Below, piece after piece: positions 25,294 to 34,244 of a DNA stretch of 64,000 bases; position 1 is the first letter of the stretch; each line of letters opens with the position of its first letter. The DNA is from Chryseobacterium daeguense DSM 19388. GTDB lineage: Bacteria > Bacteroidota > Bacteroidia > Flavobacteriales > Weeksellaceae. Position numbers and translations under genes: made by a program. The stretch is from positions 62,001 through 126,000 of the forward strand of contig NZ_AUMT01000011.1 of the NCBI RefSeq assembly GCF_000430825.1, read 5' to 3'. A model generated the notes under the pieces. It made no database searches, was not told the DNA's origin, and worked only from the letters and a program-made list of their open reading frames with translations.

Positions 25294-26880
25294 ATGAAAC
25301 CCGAAACACTGAATAAAATCCTTAAGGAAGACGTATTGTCTCAACAGTCTAAAGATAAATTAGCATCTTTATATAATAATATTTCCACAAAAGAATTTTC
25401 CGATTTACTGGATGCGGAAGGCAACCAGTATGTAGAATTTGTACAGGAAGGAGGCGGTGTCTGGGGAAGTGCGCTCGTAGGGTATTTGTACGGCCTGGAA
25501 ATCTTCGGGATCAGGTTTTTAAAAGTGGCAGGAACCAGCGCCGGAGCTATCAATACCATGCTCATTGCCGCCTGCAAGACCAAAGAAGAAGCAAAGAGCG
25601 AAGTCATCAAAGACATCCTTTTCAACTGGAATTTCTCAGATTTCATGGATGGAAAAACATACGTAAAAACTACTATCCATTCTATCCTTAATAATAAAAA
25701 TTTTCTTAAAACCAATCTTTATATAGCCATTGGAGTTCTTGCTTTTTTCGGGGTTTTGGCCTTTGTTTTCCCGACAAAAGAAACCTGGGAAACGAAAATT
25801 CTTTTTTCCATTCCGCTGCTACTTGTTATTATCGGGGTTTTATGCCTGATGAAGCTTTATTCTGATTTAAAAAAGAGAAATTCCGGACTCAATCCTGGGA
25901 ATACGTTCTTAAAACAAATGAAAGAGGTACTGGACGGCTTCGGAATAAAAACAGTTGCCGCTCTGAATGAAAAATTCGTTCAAAAAGGCGAAAAACTTAA
26001 CCTCAATTACCGCTACGGAAACGGTATGGAATATTACGCCATCGCCTTAAACAGCATAGAAGAAATTAAAGTGAACAACAAAGAACATATCGATGAAATC
26101 CGCTATAAAATTTTCTACGAAAGCACAGTTAATAATGAATATTATAAAAAAGATCCTTTCTATTTATTAAAATCAGAATACACCGTCATAACTACTGATA
26201 TCAACGCCAAAATAAAGGTTGAGCTTCCCACAATGGCCAATCTTTACTGGTCTGAAGAAGAGCTGAAGCACATCAGCCCGGCAGAATTTGTGCGTGCTTC
26301 CATGTCTGTTCCTTTCTTTTTTGAGCCCATGCAGAAAAGGATCGATAAAAATGATGATTCCGTGAAATATGCCTGGAAATTCTGGATGAATACAAGGCCG
26401 GAAGATATCAATCCGGTAGGTGTTTTTATTGATGGGGGAAGCATTTCGAACTTCCCTATTGATCTTTTTCATTCGCCTGATATTTTCTATCCACGCCTGC
26501 CTTTGTTTGGGGTACAGCTCACCAGCGATTCGGATATTCTTTCTGAAAAAGGAAAAACAAGCGAAGAAATTTTAAAGTCTCCAGTTACTTTTGCCGGCAA
26601 TATTTTAAGCACATTAAAAGGTTTTAACGATAAAACGTTTCTTACCAAACATACTTTTTATCATCTTTTCAGCATCCAGACCGTGAACTGCGGGACAAGT
26701 AACTGGCTGAATTTCTTCATGAAAAAAGAAGAAAAGGAGGAGCTTTTCAACCGTGGATTTCAGGCCGCCCTGGATTTTCTCAATAATTTTGACTGGGAAA
26801 AATACAAATGCGAAAGAATGATGCTTTCCATGAAAGAGAAAAAGATTCTGAAGGAAGAGGATACGAAAACGGTGGGGTAA
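25294..26880 (+). CDS. Patatin-like phospholipase with an internal membrane hairpin
   Basis: 528 residues from the ATG at 25294. A TTG-initiated frame runs 22 codons further upstream, but its extra residues look non-coding. The patatin domain is visible as GGGVWGSALVGYLYGLE (oxyanion region), the nucleophile elbow GTSAG with Ser82, and the catalytic Asp380 in IDGGSISNFP. Between them two hydrophobic segments (LYIAIGVLAFFGVLAFVF and ILFSIPLLLVIIGVLCLM, about 145-190) form a membrane hairpin, which would tether the lipase to a membrane. The family cleaves acyl chains from lipids; the substrate is unknown here. It is a lone gene. Confidence 0.88.
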   Translation: MKPETLNKILKEDVLSQQSKDKLASLYNNISTKEFSDLLDAEGNQYVEFVQEGGGVWGSALVGYLYGLEIFGIRFLKVAGTSAGAINTMLIAACKTKEEAKSEVIKDILFNWNFSDFMDGKTYVKTTIHSILNNKNFLKTNLYIAIGVLAFFGVLAFVFPTKETWETKILFSIPLLLVIIGVLCLMKLYSDLKKRNSGLNPGNTFLKQMKEVLDGFGIKTVAALNEKFVQKGEKLNLNYRYGNGMEYYAIALNSIEEIKVNNKEHIDEIRYKIFYESTVNNEYYKKDPFYLLKSEYTVITTDINAKIKVELPTMANLYWSEEELKHISPAEFVRASMSVPFFFEPMQKRIDKNDDSVKYAWKFWMNTRPEDINPVGVFIDGGSISNFPIDLFHSPDIFYPRLPLFGVQLTSDSDILSEKGKTSEEILKSPVTFAGNILSTLKGFNDKTFLTKHTFYHLFSIQTVNCGTSNWLNFFMKKEEKEELFNRGFQAALDFLNNFDWEKYKCERMMLSMKEKKILKEEDTKTVG

Positions 26881-26914
26881 ATAAAATTGATTATTTTTGG
26901 TTTAAATATATTAA

Positions 26915-27415
26915 ATGACAAAATATATCTGCCAATGCTGCGGAGAAGAAAAAGAAGACTGGCCTGCCATAGCTTATTCTGCGCCTTATCCTTATTCTCA
27001 TTTATCTGATGAAGAAGTTGAAAACTCAGAATTAACATCTGATCTCTGTATCATCAGATATTCAGATGAAACTTGTTATTTTATAAGAGCTGTTCTTGTG
27101 CAGGAAGTAAATGACAGCTGTCAGAATCTTGAATATGGAATTTGGGTTTCATTAAGTGAGAAAAGCTTTAATGAATATGTTGAAAATTACAATAATAAAG
27201 ATTTTGAAGAAGGATATTTCGGGTGGCTTGCGAATTATTTTCCTCATTATGAATTTGATGAATGCATTCCTACGAATGTAATTGTTGACAATAGTATTGG
27301 ACGACCTTTCGTTTATCCCCACGATAGTTTTGAACATTCTTTTGTAAAAGATTTTTACAGTGGAATTTCAAAAGAAGAGGCTGAAGCGCGAATTAATTCC
27401 GTTTTAAACAAATAG
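26915..27415 (+). CDS. DUF2199-family protein
   Basis: 166 residues, no signal peptide. It begins MTKYICQCCGEEKEDWPAIA, which is the signature start of DUF2199 (a CxxCG knuckle followed by a Trp-Pro segment and PYPY). The rest includes YGIWVSLSEKSFNEY and ends in a helical EEAEARINSVLNK. The function of the family is unknown. It is followed after 10 bases by the small zinc-ribbon protein, so the two are probably co-transcribed. Confidence 0.82.
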   Translation: MTKYICQCCGEEKEDWPAIAYSAPYPYSHLSDEEVENSELTSDLCIIRYSDETCYFIRAVLVQEVNDSCQNLEYGIWVSLSEKSFNEYVENYNNKDFEEGYFGWLANYFPHYEFDECIPTNVIVDNSIGRPFVYPHDSFEHSFVKDFYSGISKEEAEARINSVLNK

Positions 27416-27425
27416 TTTTCTAATT

Positions 27426-27776
27426 ATGGAAAGGGAAACAATAAGCTATATTATAAATTACTTCAGTAATTTAATGACCAAAAATGAAAAGCTGGCATTA
27501 AAGAGTCATATGTACGTGACAAAATCTTCTGACAACAAATATTTGAGAAGAATTATGTTAGAAAAAGGATGGATAAACAATGATCCCGAAACATCTCATC
27601 TTTTAAAAAACGGATATGAAGCATTTGAATTGGGTATAGTAAAACGTATTATGTCTGAAACACCCGAAAAAGTGTTTTTCAATAATTGCCCGAAATGTGA
27701 AAAGCTTGCCAGGACACCGTATGCTAAACAATGTAGATATTGTGGCTACAGCTGGCATTCTGAACAAAAAAACTAA
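27426..27776 (+). CDS. Small protein with a C-terminal zinc ribbon
   Basis: 116 residues. The N-terminal 80 are helical and charged with no motif that I recognise. The C-terminal end has two Cys pairs, CPKC and CRYC (NCPKCEKLARTPYAKQCRYCGYSW), typical of a zinc ribbon. Cytoplasmic. It probably shares a transcript with the DUF2199 gene and converges on tag with a 1-base gap. Function unknown. Confidence 0.75.
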   Translation: MERETISYIINYFSNLMTKNEKLALKSHMYVTKSSDNKYLRRIMLEKGWINNDPETSHLLKNGYEAFELGIVKRIMSETPEKVFFNNCPKCEKLARTPYAKQCRYCGYSWHSEQKN

Positions 27777-27777
27777 C

Positions 27778-28329
27778 TTAAACTTCCTTCCATTTCGGAT
27801 TCGCTTTCAAAACTTTTTTATATACAGCACAGCTTTCCGAGTGAGAACCTTTCAAATATCCGATACTCATCAGGAATTCATTTACAATTTCCCCGCCGGT
27901 AAACTTGAATGTTTTTTTGAATAGCTTCACCCATTCCGGTAAGGTTTTGGGGTGATGATGCTCCAACCATTTTTCGAAGGAACCGAATTCTTTTTGAAGC
28001 TCGATAATTGTTTTTGCATTTTCGATGGCTGCATTTACCTTCAGCTTATTTCTGATAATTCCGGGATCATTCAGCAATCTTTCGCGGTCTGCTTCAGTGT
28101 ATGCTGCTACTTTTTTAACATTAAAATTATCATACGCCTTTCTGAAACCCTCTTCTTTTTTGAGGATCGTTTCCCAGCTTAATCCTGCCTGGTTAATCTC
28201 CATAACTAATCTTCCGAACAGCTCATTATCATCATGAATAGGAAAACCGTAATGGTTATCATGATAGTTTTTATGAAGTTCTTTCCTGCTTTCAGGCTGC
28301 ATGGTTTCGATGGCTGAACAATAACTCAT
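27778..28329 (-). CDS. tag: DNA-3-methyladenine glycosylase I (Tag)
   Basis: Removes 3-methyladenine from alkylated DNA. I place the start at the ATG for MSYCSAIETM (28329), giving 183 residues; the frame is open 41 codons further upstream, but this start puts Cys4 where the E. coli zinc ligand Cys4 lies. Other family landmarks are YHDNHYGFPIHDD (zinc His23), INQAGLSWETILKK and the C-terminal zinc pair in SHSESCAVYKK. All four zinc ligands are therefore present. Its terminator was not identified. Confidence 0.9.
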   Translation of the reverse strand: MSYCSAIETMQPESRKELHKNYHDNHYGFPIHDDNELFGRLVMEINQAGLSWETILKKEEGFRKAYDNFNVKKVAAYTEADRERLLNDPGIIRNKLKVNAAIENAKTIIELQKEFGSFEKWLEHHHPKTLPEWVKLFKKTFKFTGGEIVNEFLMSIGYLKGSHSESCAVYKKVLKANPKWKEV

Positions 28330-28492
28330 TTCTAGGAATTTTGCTTCAAAAATACGGGTATTTTGTGACAACTGCTTGTCAACAGCAATAAAAAATTTAA
28401 TGAATTCTGATGTTCTTCCACTATTAAAAATCTCATTTTCAGAGCACATCAAATTTAATCAAAAATTAAATCATAATAATTAATTTTTGATT

Positions 28493-28500
28493 TATCTTTG
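28493..28500 (+). promoter_or_regulatory. -7 element of the TPR/AraC regulator gene
   Basis: TATCTTTG matches TAnnTTTG, 57 bases before the ATG. No spaced TTG box was found. Confidence 0.4.
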
Positions 28501-28556
28501 TTAAAATCCTTAAAAAATAACATTTAAATTTAAAAATTTAACATTTAATTAATTTT

Positions 28557-30137
28557 ATGACGAAAAATTTATTTTTTATATTATTTCTTTGTTCAACAAT
28601 ATCCGCTCAAAAAAATGAAACTCCGCCAGAAAATTTCTATAAAAAAATCATTGATGAAATTGCGCCAAAAGATCCCATTCGAGCATTAAAAATGGCTGAT
28701 TCTCTTACTAAAATTGCAAAGACTGAGAAAGTTAAAGGAAGAGCTTATATGCTGACAGCCAATATAACTTTTATGCAGAATAAATATGAAGAAAGTATAA
28801 AATATGCCGAAAAAGCAAAAGATTTTCTCGACAAAACCGATAGCTACGATCTTCAAGCCAGAATCCGAGGGCTTCTTGCAGAAGAATATCGCTATGTAAA
28901 ATTAGATCGAAAATCAAAAAAATATCTCAAGGAAGGACTTAAAATAGCTGATAAAATAACTAATCCTAGAATACAAATAAAAGTTAAAGCTCGTTTTTGC
29001 GCAGAATTAACAGAGCAGGAAATTATCAATGATAATATTGACGATGCCTTGAAGTATCAACTTAAGGGTCTTGAGCTTCTATCCAACATCCCGGAAGATA
29101 CTATTAATATTGGACATGCTTATCAGACTTTAGGAACTTTATATTATTACAAAAAGAATTACAAACGTGCAGAAATAAATTTTTTAAAAGCTATAAAAAT
29201 GCTACCTGAATCGGCTAATGATAAAGCCATTGCTTATGATGGACTTGGAAAGGTTTTGGTAACCTATAAAAATTATAATGAAGCCGAAAAGCTTTTTTTA
29301 AAAACTTTAAATTTTGCTGAAACCGCACAACATACAGATATTAAAAAACTGGCATCAAAAAGTTTGGCGGATTTATATGAAAAAACAAAACAATTTGAAA
29401 AAGCCAACTTTTACAGAAAAAAATACGTTGAGAACTTACGAGCTGATTATTTTAATACAGCGGAATTAGTAGATAAAAACTATAATACAATTGAAACCGA
29501 GAAAAACAAATACGCAAACTGGAACAGCACTAAAAACATTGTCATAAGTATTGCTTTTTTTTTAATTGTAATCCTTTTCATAGTTTTCATTATTTACAGG
29601 AAAAAGCAGAAAGAAAAATATAAAAAGTTCAAAAGCATTATTGATCATTATAAAGAAAAAGAGGAATATGTTCTCGAAACAAAAATCATTACCTCTGAAG
29701 CTGAAGAAAATACCCTGCAGGAGGCAGATACAGAAATTAAACAAAATGATATTGCTATCAACAAAGAAACAGAAACAAAAATCCTCGCCCAGCTGGATCA
29801 GTTTGAAAAAGACGAAATGTATAACAACAGCTTTGTCTCCCTTTCCTATCTTGCCACGGAATTCAATACCAATATCCGGTATATTTCTTATGTTGTTAAA
29901 AAACATAAAAGTGCAGATTTTAAGGGTTATATTAATAAATTAAGGATCAACTATATCATCCATAAGCTTAATACCTCAGCAAAATACAGGAAATATAAAG
30001 TAGGAGCACTGGCTGAAGAATGCGGATTTTCTTCGCACAGTAAATTCACGACTATTTTTAAATCCATTACCGGGATTTCACCTTCTACTTTTATTTCTTT
30101 TATTGAACAAGAAGAAGCAAAGAAGATTAAAAAGTAA
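28557..30137 (+). CDS. Membrane-anchored TPR regulator with AraC-type HTH
   Basis: 526 residues. A signal peptide (MTKNLFFILFLCSTISA) is followed by a periplasmic array of about six TPR-like repeats (residues 25-310), a single membrane helix at about 323-345 (NIVISIAFFLIVILFIVFII), a charged linker and a cytoplasmic C-terminal AraC helix-turn-helix domain (about 420-515; VGALAEECGFSSHSKFTTIF, GISPSTFISF). This is a one-component trans-envelope regulator: TPRs would sense something in the periplasm and the HTH binds DNA. It lies directly upstream of a duplicated promoter region and two secreted proteins, its likely targets. Confidence 0.85.
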   Translation: MTKNLFFILFLCSTISAQKNETPPENFYKKIIDEIAPKDPIRALKMADSLTKIAKTEKVKGRAYMLTANITFMQNKYEESIKYAEKAKDFLDKTDSYDLQARIRGLLAEEYRYVKLDRKSKKYLKEGLKIADKITNPRIQIKVKARFCAELTEQEIINDNIDDALKYQLKGLELLSNIPEDTINIGHAYQTLGTLYYYKKNYKRAEINFLKAIKMLPESANDKAIAYDGLGKVLVTYKNYNEAEKLFLKTLNFAETAQHTDIKKLASKSLADLYEKTKQFEKANFYRKKYVENLRADYFNTAELVDKNYNTIETEKNKYANWNSTKNIVISIAFFLIVILFIVFIIYRKKQKEKYKKFKSIIDHYKEKEEYVLETKIITSEAEENTLQEADTEIKQNDIAINKETETKILAQLDQFEKDEMYNNSFVSLSYLATEFNTNIRYISYVVKKHKSADFKGYINKLRINYIIHKLNTSAKYRKYKVGALAEECGFSSHSKFTTIFKSITGISPSTFISFIEQEEAKKIKK

Positions 30138-30211
30138 TTTCGAGACAATTATTAATTTTTTACACGAGCCTGTATCTTTTGATGCAGGCATTTTATTTTT
30201 ATAGATCACCG

Positions 30212-30290
30212 AATTTTTCTCTGTTTTCCGAAAATGAAAAGACGATTCTTTTACCGAAGGAAAGCTGGCAATACATTTGTAAAGCAATAA
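30212..30290 (+). promoter_or_regulatory. Duplicated leader/promoter, copy 1
   Basis: Contains the 20-base block TTTTCCGAAAATGAAAAGAC (30224-30243) and, 48 bases after its start, TACATTTG (30272-30279, TAnnTTTG). Copy 2 at 30562-30640 has the identical block and a -7 element at nearly the same distance. No TTG -33 box is present, as expected for activator-dependent promoters. No gene follows copy 1. Confidence 0.55.
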
Positions 30291-30433
30291 ACCATGACTC
30301 TTTCAACTGATGTAAAGCCTTGACAGAATTTACAGAAAACATGTTTTAAACAATATCAGTTGGATTCAATTCAATAAAATTTTTCGGTCACGGTTGAGCG
30401 GGATACGGGAGATGTACTCTCGCATTTTTTATA
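30286..30433 (+). ncRNA. Possible short transcript or gene remnant after leader copy 1
   Basis: From the expected start downstream of the copy-1 -7 element (30272-30279) to a weak hairpin (GCGGGA 398-403 with TCTCGC 418-423, numbering +30000) followed by ATTTTTTAT there is about 150 bases with no frame longer than about ten codons. A GAAAACATG, also found just before the next gene's start, here reads ATG TTT TAA. It is either a small RNA or a dead gene front. Speculative. Confidence 0.2.
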
Positions 30434-30561
30434 GATTATCTAAATTAATTAAATCAAGCTGCCTTATCCGAAAAATTTCATAAGAAATTATCACTGAATT
30501 AAGATTTATTATGTTCAATACCACATTTTACAATATTTTGATAATCAAATAATTAAATTCA

Positions 30562-30640
30562 ATAATTTTTTCTTTTTCCGAAAATGAAAAGACAAATCCT
30601 TTTTCCGCACCCACGCTGCGGATAAATTTGTAAAGTAATG
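30562..30640 (+). promoter_or_regulatory. Duplicated leader/promoter, copy 2 (drives the secreted pair)
   Basis: Same 20-base block (30574-30593) followed by TAAATTTG (30623-30630), then 34 bases to the ATG at 30665. Overall about 70% identical to copy 1 by eye. Confidence 0.6.
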
Positions 30641-30664
30641 TCAAGCATAATAAAAATTGAAAAC

Positions 30665-31486
30665 ATGAAAAAAAAACTATTATTCCCGATTTGCTTTTTA
30701 TATGCAATATCGGCTCATTCTCAAATCGGAATTCATACGGGTAATCCTCAAGGCATGTTCCATGTAGATGCCGCAAAAGACAATCCGGCTACAGGAGCTC
30801 CTACCGCTGCGCAACAGGCCAACGACTTTATTGTTACTTCACCCAACGGCTATGTGGGAGTAGGAACCACTACACCGGCCAGAAAACTTCACATAGTAGG
30901 TGATGGAGTAAATGACCCTGTACAGATTGGCGGACTTGTAGCCGGCGATGCACAACAGGATATTTTATTGGGTGTAACCTCCACTGGCATTATCAGGACA
31001 TTAAGCTCAATAGAAGCGCTTTCTATTCCCAGGCCTGCTCTTTTTGCCTTAGGCAGCGATGTAAATAACTTTCTGAATGGGGTTGCTCCGGGAACCAATC
31101 AGATTGTACCGATGTCAGTTATTAAAAACCAGATACCGGGACTTACATTTGATAATACGATAAGACAGATAACACTTCCGGCAGGAACTTATGAGTTTTC
31201 GTTTGTGTATGAAGCCACCCACAACAATACCGGCTGTACCATAAGCTCATATTTTGTAGATTTCCCGAACGACGGAACAGCGGTAAGAGTTCAGAGCAAT
31301 GCCTCACATCTTGAAGGGGGTGCTTCCAATCATGGAGGATCTATCAATTATTCGGCGAAACTTGTAAATCCTACCAACACCTTCAATATCAGATTGGGAA
31401 GAGGACAGGGAGGAAACTGCACCGGAACAGGAATGACACTTTTTCAAAATTCTACACACCTTCTGATCTACAGAATGGGCGCTTAA
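30665..31486 (+). CDS. Secreted surface protein, paralog 1
   Basis: 273 residues from the ATG at 30665. A start nine codons earlier is possible, but the signal peptide MKKKLLFPICFLYAISAHS fits the later one. The mature part begins QIGIHTGNPQGMFHVDAAKD, resembling the VGINTxxP openings of flavobacterial surface proteins. A C-terminal jelly-roll-like half has LPAGTYEFSFVYEATH, GCTISSYFVDFP and NCTGTGMTLFQNSTHLLIYR with paired Cys residues. Function unknown. It shares architecture and many residues with the next gene 46 bases downstream, and both are probably co-transcribed from leader copy 2. Confidence 0.8.
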   Translation: MKKKLLFPICFLYAISAHSQIGIHTGNPQGMFHVDAAKDNPATGAPTAAQQANDFIVTSPNGYVGVGTTTPARKLHIVGDGVNDPVQIGGLVAGDAQQDILLGVTSTGIIRTLSSIEALSIPRPALFALGSDVNNFLNGVAPGTNQIVPMSVIKNQIPGLTFDNTIRQITLPAGTYEFSFVYEATHNNTGCTISSYFVDFPNDGTAVRVQSNASHLEGGASNHGGSINYSAKLVNPTNTFNIRLGRGQGGNCTGTGMTLFQNSTHLLIYRMGA

Positions 31487-31532
31487 ACAGATTTTTTTCT
31501 TGAAATAAATTTTAACCAACAAATCAATTACC

Positions 31533-32384
31533 ATGAAAAAAATATTTGTTCTTTTTACCATTATCTGCATTAATGCCTTATCAGCGCAAAAAATAGGAAT
31601 GAGAACTTCAAATCCGCAAGGCCCCTTTCATCTGGATACCAGAGCCAATAATCCCGCTACAGGAGGATTACCGCCACTGGCAACAGTATATGATGACTTT
31701 CTGATAGATGAAAACGGAAATATGAATATAGGACCCTATTTTTACACCAACCTTCCTACAAGGAGCAGACTGCATCTTTTCTTTTCCACCACCGGTGGAG
31801 ACAATGTAAGAATAGACGGGCTGCTTCCGGCCCCAAATCCGGAATCAATCGACCTCCTCGGTGTCATCAGACCCAATCAGGGAATTAGCTATATAAAGAG
31901 AGAAATGTCTATTAATGAAATGAGTATTCCAAAATCAACTCTTTTTGTTCTGAATGCTGATATTAATAATTTTCTGGACGGAGTATCTGCCGGAGGTGCG
32001 CAGGAAATGCCTTTAACCCTTGTAAAAAATGCGATAGACGGCCTAACCTATAATCCTGCTACTCATTTTGTGACGCTTCCTGCAGGAACCTATCAGTTTA
32101 CGCTAATATATGCTGCAAGCCACAGCGGATGTACTCTCAGCTCATACTTTTATGACTTCCCTTTTGAAACATCATTTGCAAGGGTACACAGCACTGCAGA
32201 TCATCTTACGGGTACTGGCGCCGGATCCAGACACAGTGGAAAAATAACATACACATCAAAAGTAAATGCCGGAAAAATGATACTCTTGAATCTGGGAAGA
32301 GGCGTTTCCGGGAATTGCAGCGGAAACGGAATGACCTTATCAAGTGACGGAACTCAATTTTTAATCAAAAGAATAGGCAACTGA
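31533..32384 (+). CDS. Secreted surface protein, paralog 2
   Basis: 283 residues with signal peptide MKKIFVLFTIICINALSA. Clearly homologous to the preceding protein: SNPQGPFHLDTRANNPATGG, VTLPAGTYQFTLIYAASH, GCTLSSYFYDFP and NCSGNGMTLSSDGTQFLIKR align with its counterparts. The two have diverged considerably, so the duplication is old. The product may be an outer-surface or matrix protein. Followed by a terminator at 32554. Confidence 0.8.
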   Translation: MKKIFVLFTIICINALSAQKIGMRTSNPQGPFHLDTRANNPATGGLPPLATVYDDFLIDENGNMNIGPYFYTNLPTRSRLHLFFSTTGGDNVRIDGLLPAPNPESIDLLGVIRPNQGISYIKREMSINEMSIPKSTLFVLNADINNFLDGVSAGGAQEMPLTLVKNAIDGLTYNPATHFVTLPAGTYQFTLIYAASHSGCTLSSYFYDFPFETSFARVHSTADHLTGTGAGSRHSGKITYTSKVNAGKMILLNLGRGVSGNCSGNGMTLSSDGTQFLIKRIGN

Positions 32385-32553
32385 TTCTAATAACACAAAT
32401 ACAATATGCTAACTATAGTCCAGGCATATCCGGTAAATAGTAATGAAAACTCCCTCATTTATCATTACTTAAAAATACAAATGTCAATATAAAAGTTATT
32501 TGGGATTCACATTTATAGTGTAATATTTCCTTAATTTTAGTTAGGTTAGTGTA

Positions 32554-32585
32554 AGTCTGTTCTTTATTGAACAGGCTTTTTTTAA
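32554..32585 (+). terminator. Terminator after the secreted pair
   Basis: The stem GTCTGTTC with GAACAGGC (one G-U pair, loop TTTATT) is followed by seven T. Confidence 0.8.
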
Positions 32586-32616
32586 CTTAAATATCTTTCT
32601 GTATTATTTAAGCAAA

Positions 32617-32649
32617 AAAAAAATCTCCAACATTTGCCGGAGATTTTAT
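32617..32649 (-). terminator. Terminator of the efflux operon
   Basis: On the minus strand AAATCTCC with GGAGATTT and a long T-run, 18 bases past the emrB stop. Confidence 0.8.
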
Positions 32650-32666
32650 ATTTAATTAAAATAAAA

Positions 32667-34244
32667 TTAGTGCATTGCTTCACTTAAATCTATTTTTTCT
32701 TTGCTTTTTCTTTCTTTAATAAAGAGGATAAACGGAATACAGATCAGGAATATTACTCCCAGATAAAGGAAAACATCCATGTATGAAAGCACCGTCGCCT
32801 GTTTTGTGACTGATAAATCCAGCATTTTGTAGGCTGCGTTCATGGCTGCATCGGGTGTCATTCCTTTTGCGATAAAACTTGCTTTTAATCCATTCAGTCT
32901 TTGCTGAACATCAAAGCTGTTAGCATCCAGATGGGTTATAAGATTAGTCCTGTATTTCTGGCTCTCATTGGCAATAAAAGTAGTGATCGCCGCAATCCCG
33001 AAAGAACCTCCAAGCTGTCTCATCATCCCGGTAAAGGCTGCCCCCTGCCCGATTTCCTGTCCTTTCAATGTGCTTAAGGACAAAGATGTGATCGGGATAA
33101 AAAGTAATCCAAGTCCTGCTCCCCTTACGATCAGCATCCAGAAGAAAGCATCTTTACTGGTGTCTGGCGTAAGGATTTTGTAGCCCCAGAAGCTGTAGAC
33201 AAAGAAAATAAATAACCCTAAGGCAACAAGGATCTGCTGTTTTGCCCCTTTTGATAATAACCTTCCAATGATTGGCATCATGAAAGCGGTCGTTAACGCC
33301 GCCGGAATCATCAAAGCTCCTGATTGTAATGCCGTCCAGCCCAAAATACTCTGCGTATATAAAGGCACAATAAATGTAGAACCATACAAACCGAATCCTA
33401 ATACAAAGGACATGACAGTACCGATCCTCAGGTTGCTGTTTTTCAGAACCCTTAATTCAACAATAGGATATTTGAAAGTAAGTTCTCTCCAAAGGAATAA
33501 TATGAATCCTAAGACTGCCGTCACTGTAAATAATACAATCCATCCACTTGCAAACCAGTCTTCCTCGTGGCCTCTTTCAAGAATATATTGTAATGATCCC
33601 ACGGTAACAGCCAATAATCCGATACCAACCCAATCGACATCCGAAGCTTTTCGTTTTTCTGCATATTTCGGGCTTTTTACGAACTGTAAGGTCATTAAAG
33701 TGGCCGCAATACCAATCGGAATATTAATATAGAAAATATACGGCCAGCTGAAATTATCTACGATATATCCTCCCAATGGCGGGCCTAAAGTAGGGCCGAT
33801 AATCACTCCAAGCCCATAAATAGCCTGCGCCATACTTCTTTTTTCAATCGGGTAAGATTCCGTAATAATCGTCTGTGAAGTTACCAGTAAGGCTCCCCCG
33901 CCGATTCCCTGCATCAGACGGAAAAATACAAGCTCCCAGATATTCGTGGCATTTCCGCATAAGAATGAAAACACTGTGAATATAATAATGGAGGCTGCAA
34001 AGTAATTCCTACGTCCAAACTGCTGGGAAAGCCAGCTCGTCATGGGCACAATAATTACGTTCCCGATGGCATACGCTGTAATTACCCATCCTACTTCAGA
34101 AAGTGTGGCACCAAGGTTACCCTTCATCTCATTGAGGGCAACGTTTACAATCGTGGAATCCACAATTTCAAGAAGAGCACAAAGAATTGCGGTAATCGTG
34201 ATGATTACTCTTCGGGCTCCATATTCTACTAATGAATCTTGCAT
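32667..34244 (-). CDS. DHA2-family drug efflux MFS transporter (EmrB-like)
   Basis: 525 residues with about 14 membrane helices, the DHA2 pattern. Helix 1 carries LLEIVDSTIVNVALNEMKG, the loop after helix 2 has SWLSQQFGRRNYF (motif A), and motif C reads LGVIIGPTLGPPLGG. With EmrA (HlyD) and TolC it would form a proton-driven tripartite pump spanning both membranes. It is the last gene of the tetR-led operon, separated from emrA by 443 bases containing an inverted-repeat element, so its transcription level may differ from the upstream genes. Confidence 0.93.
   Translation of the reverse strand: MQDSLVEYGARRVIITITAILCALLEIVDSTIVNVALNEMKGNLGATLSEVGWVITAYAIGNVIIVPMTSWLSQQFGRRNYFAASIIIFTVFSFLCGNATNIWELVFFRLMQGIGGGALLVTSQTIITESYPIEKRSMAQAIYGLGVIIGPTLGPPLGGYIVDNFSWPYIFYINIPIGIAATLMTLQFVKSPKYAEKRKASDVDWVGIGLLAVTVGSLQYILERGHEEDWFASGWIVLFTVTAVLGFILFLWRELTFKYPIVELRVLKNSNLRIGTVMSFVLGFGLYGSTFIVPLYTQSILGWTALQSGALMIPAALTTAFMMPIIGRLLSKGAKQQILVALGLFIFFVYSFWGYKILTPDTSKDAFFWMLIVRGAGLGLLFIPITSLSLSTLKGQEIGQGAAFTGMMRQLGGSFGIAAITTFIANESQKYRTNLITHLDANSFDVQQRLNGLKASFIAKGMTPDAAMNAAYKMLDLSVTKQATVLSYMDVFLYLGVIFLICIPFILFIKERKSKEKIDLSEAMH

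Noticed and set aside
28330..28452. Longer N-terminus for Tag
   Set aside because: The ATG at 28329 places the zinc ligand at Cys4 as in E. coli Tag; upstream codons have no counterpart.
30294..30320. Short frame MTLSTDVKP after promoter copy 1 as a leader peptide
   Set aside because: Nine codons, no gene follows directly, and no sign of attenuation.
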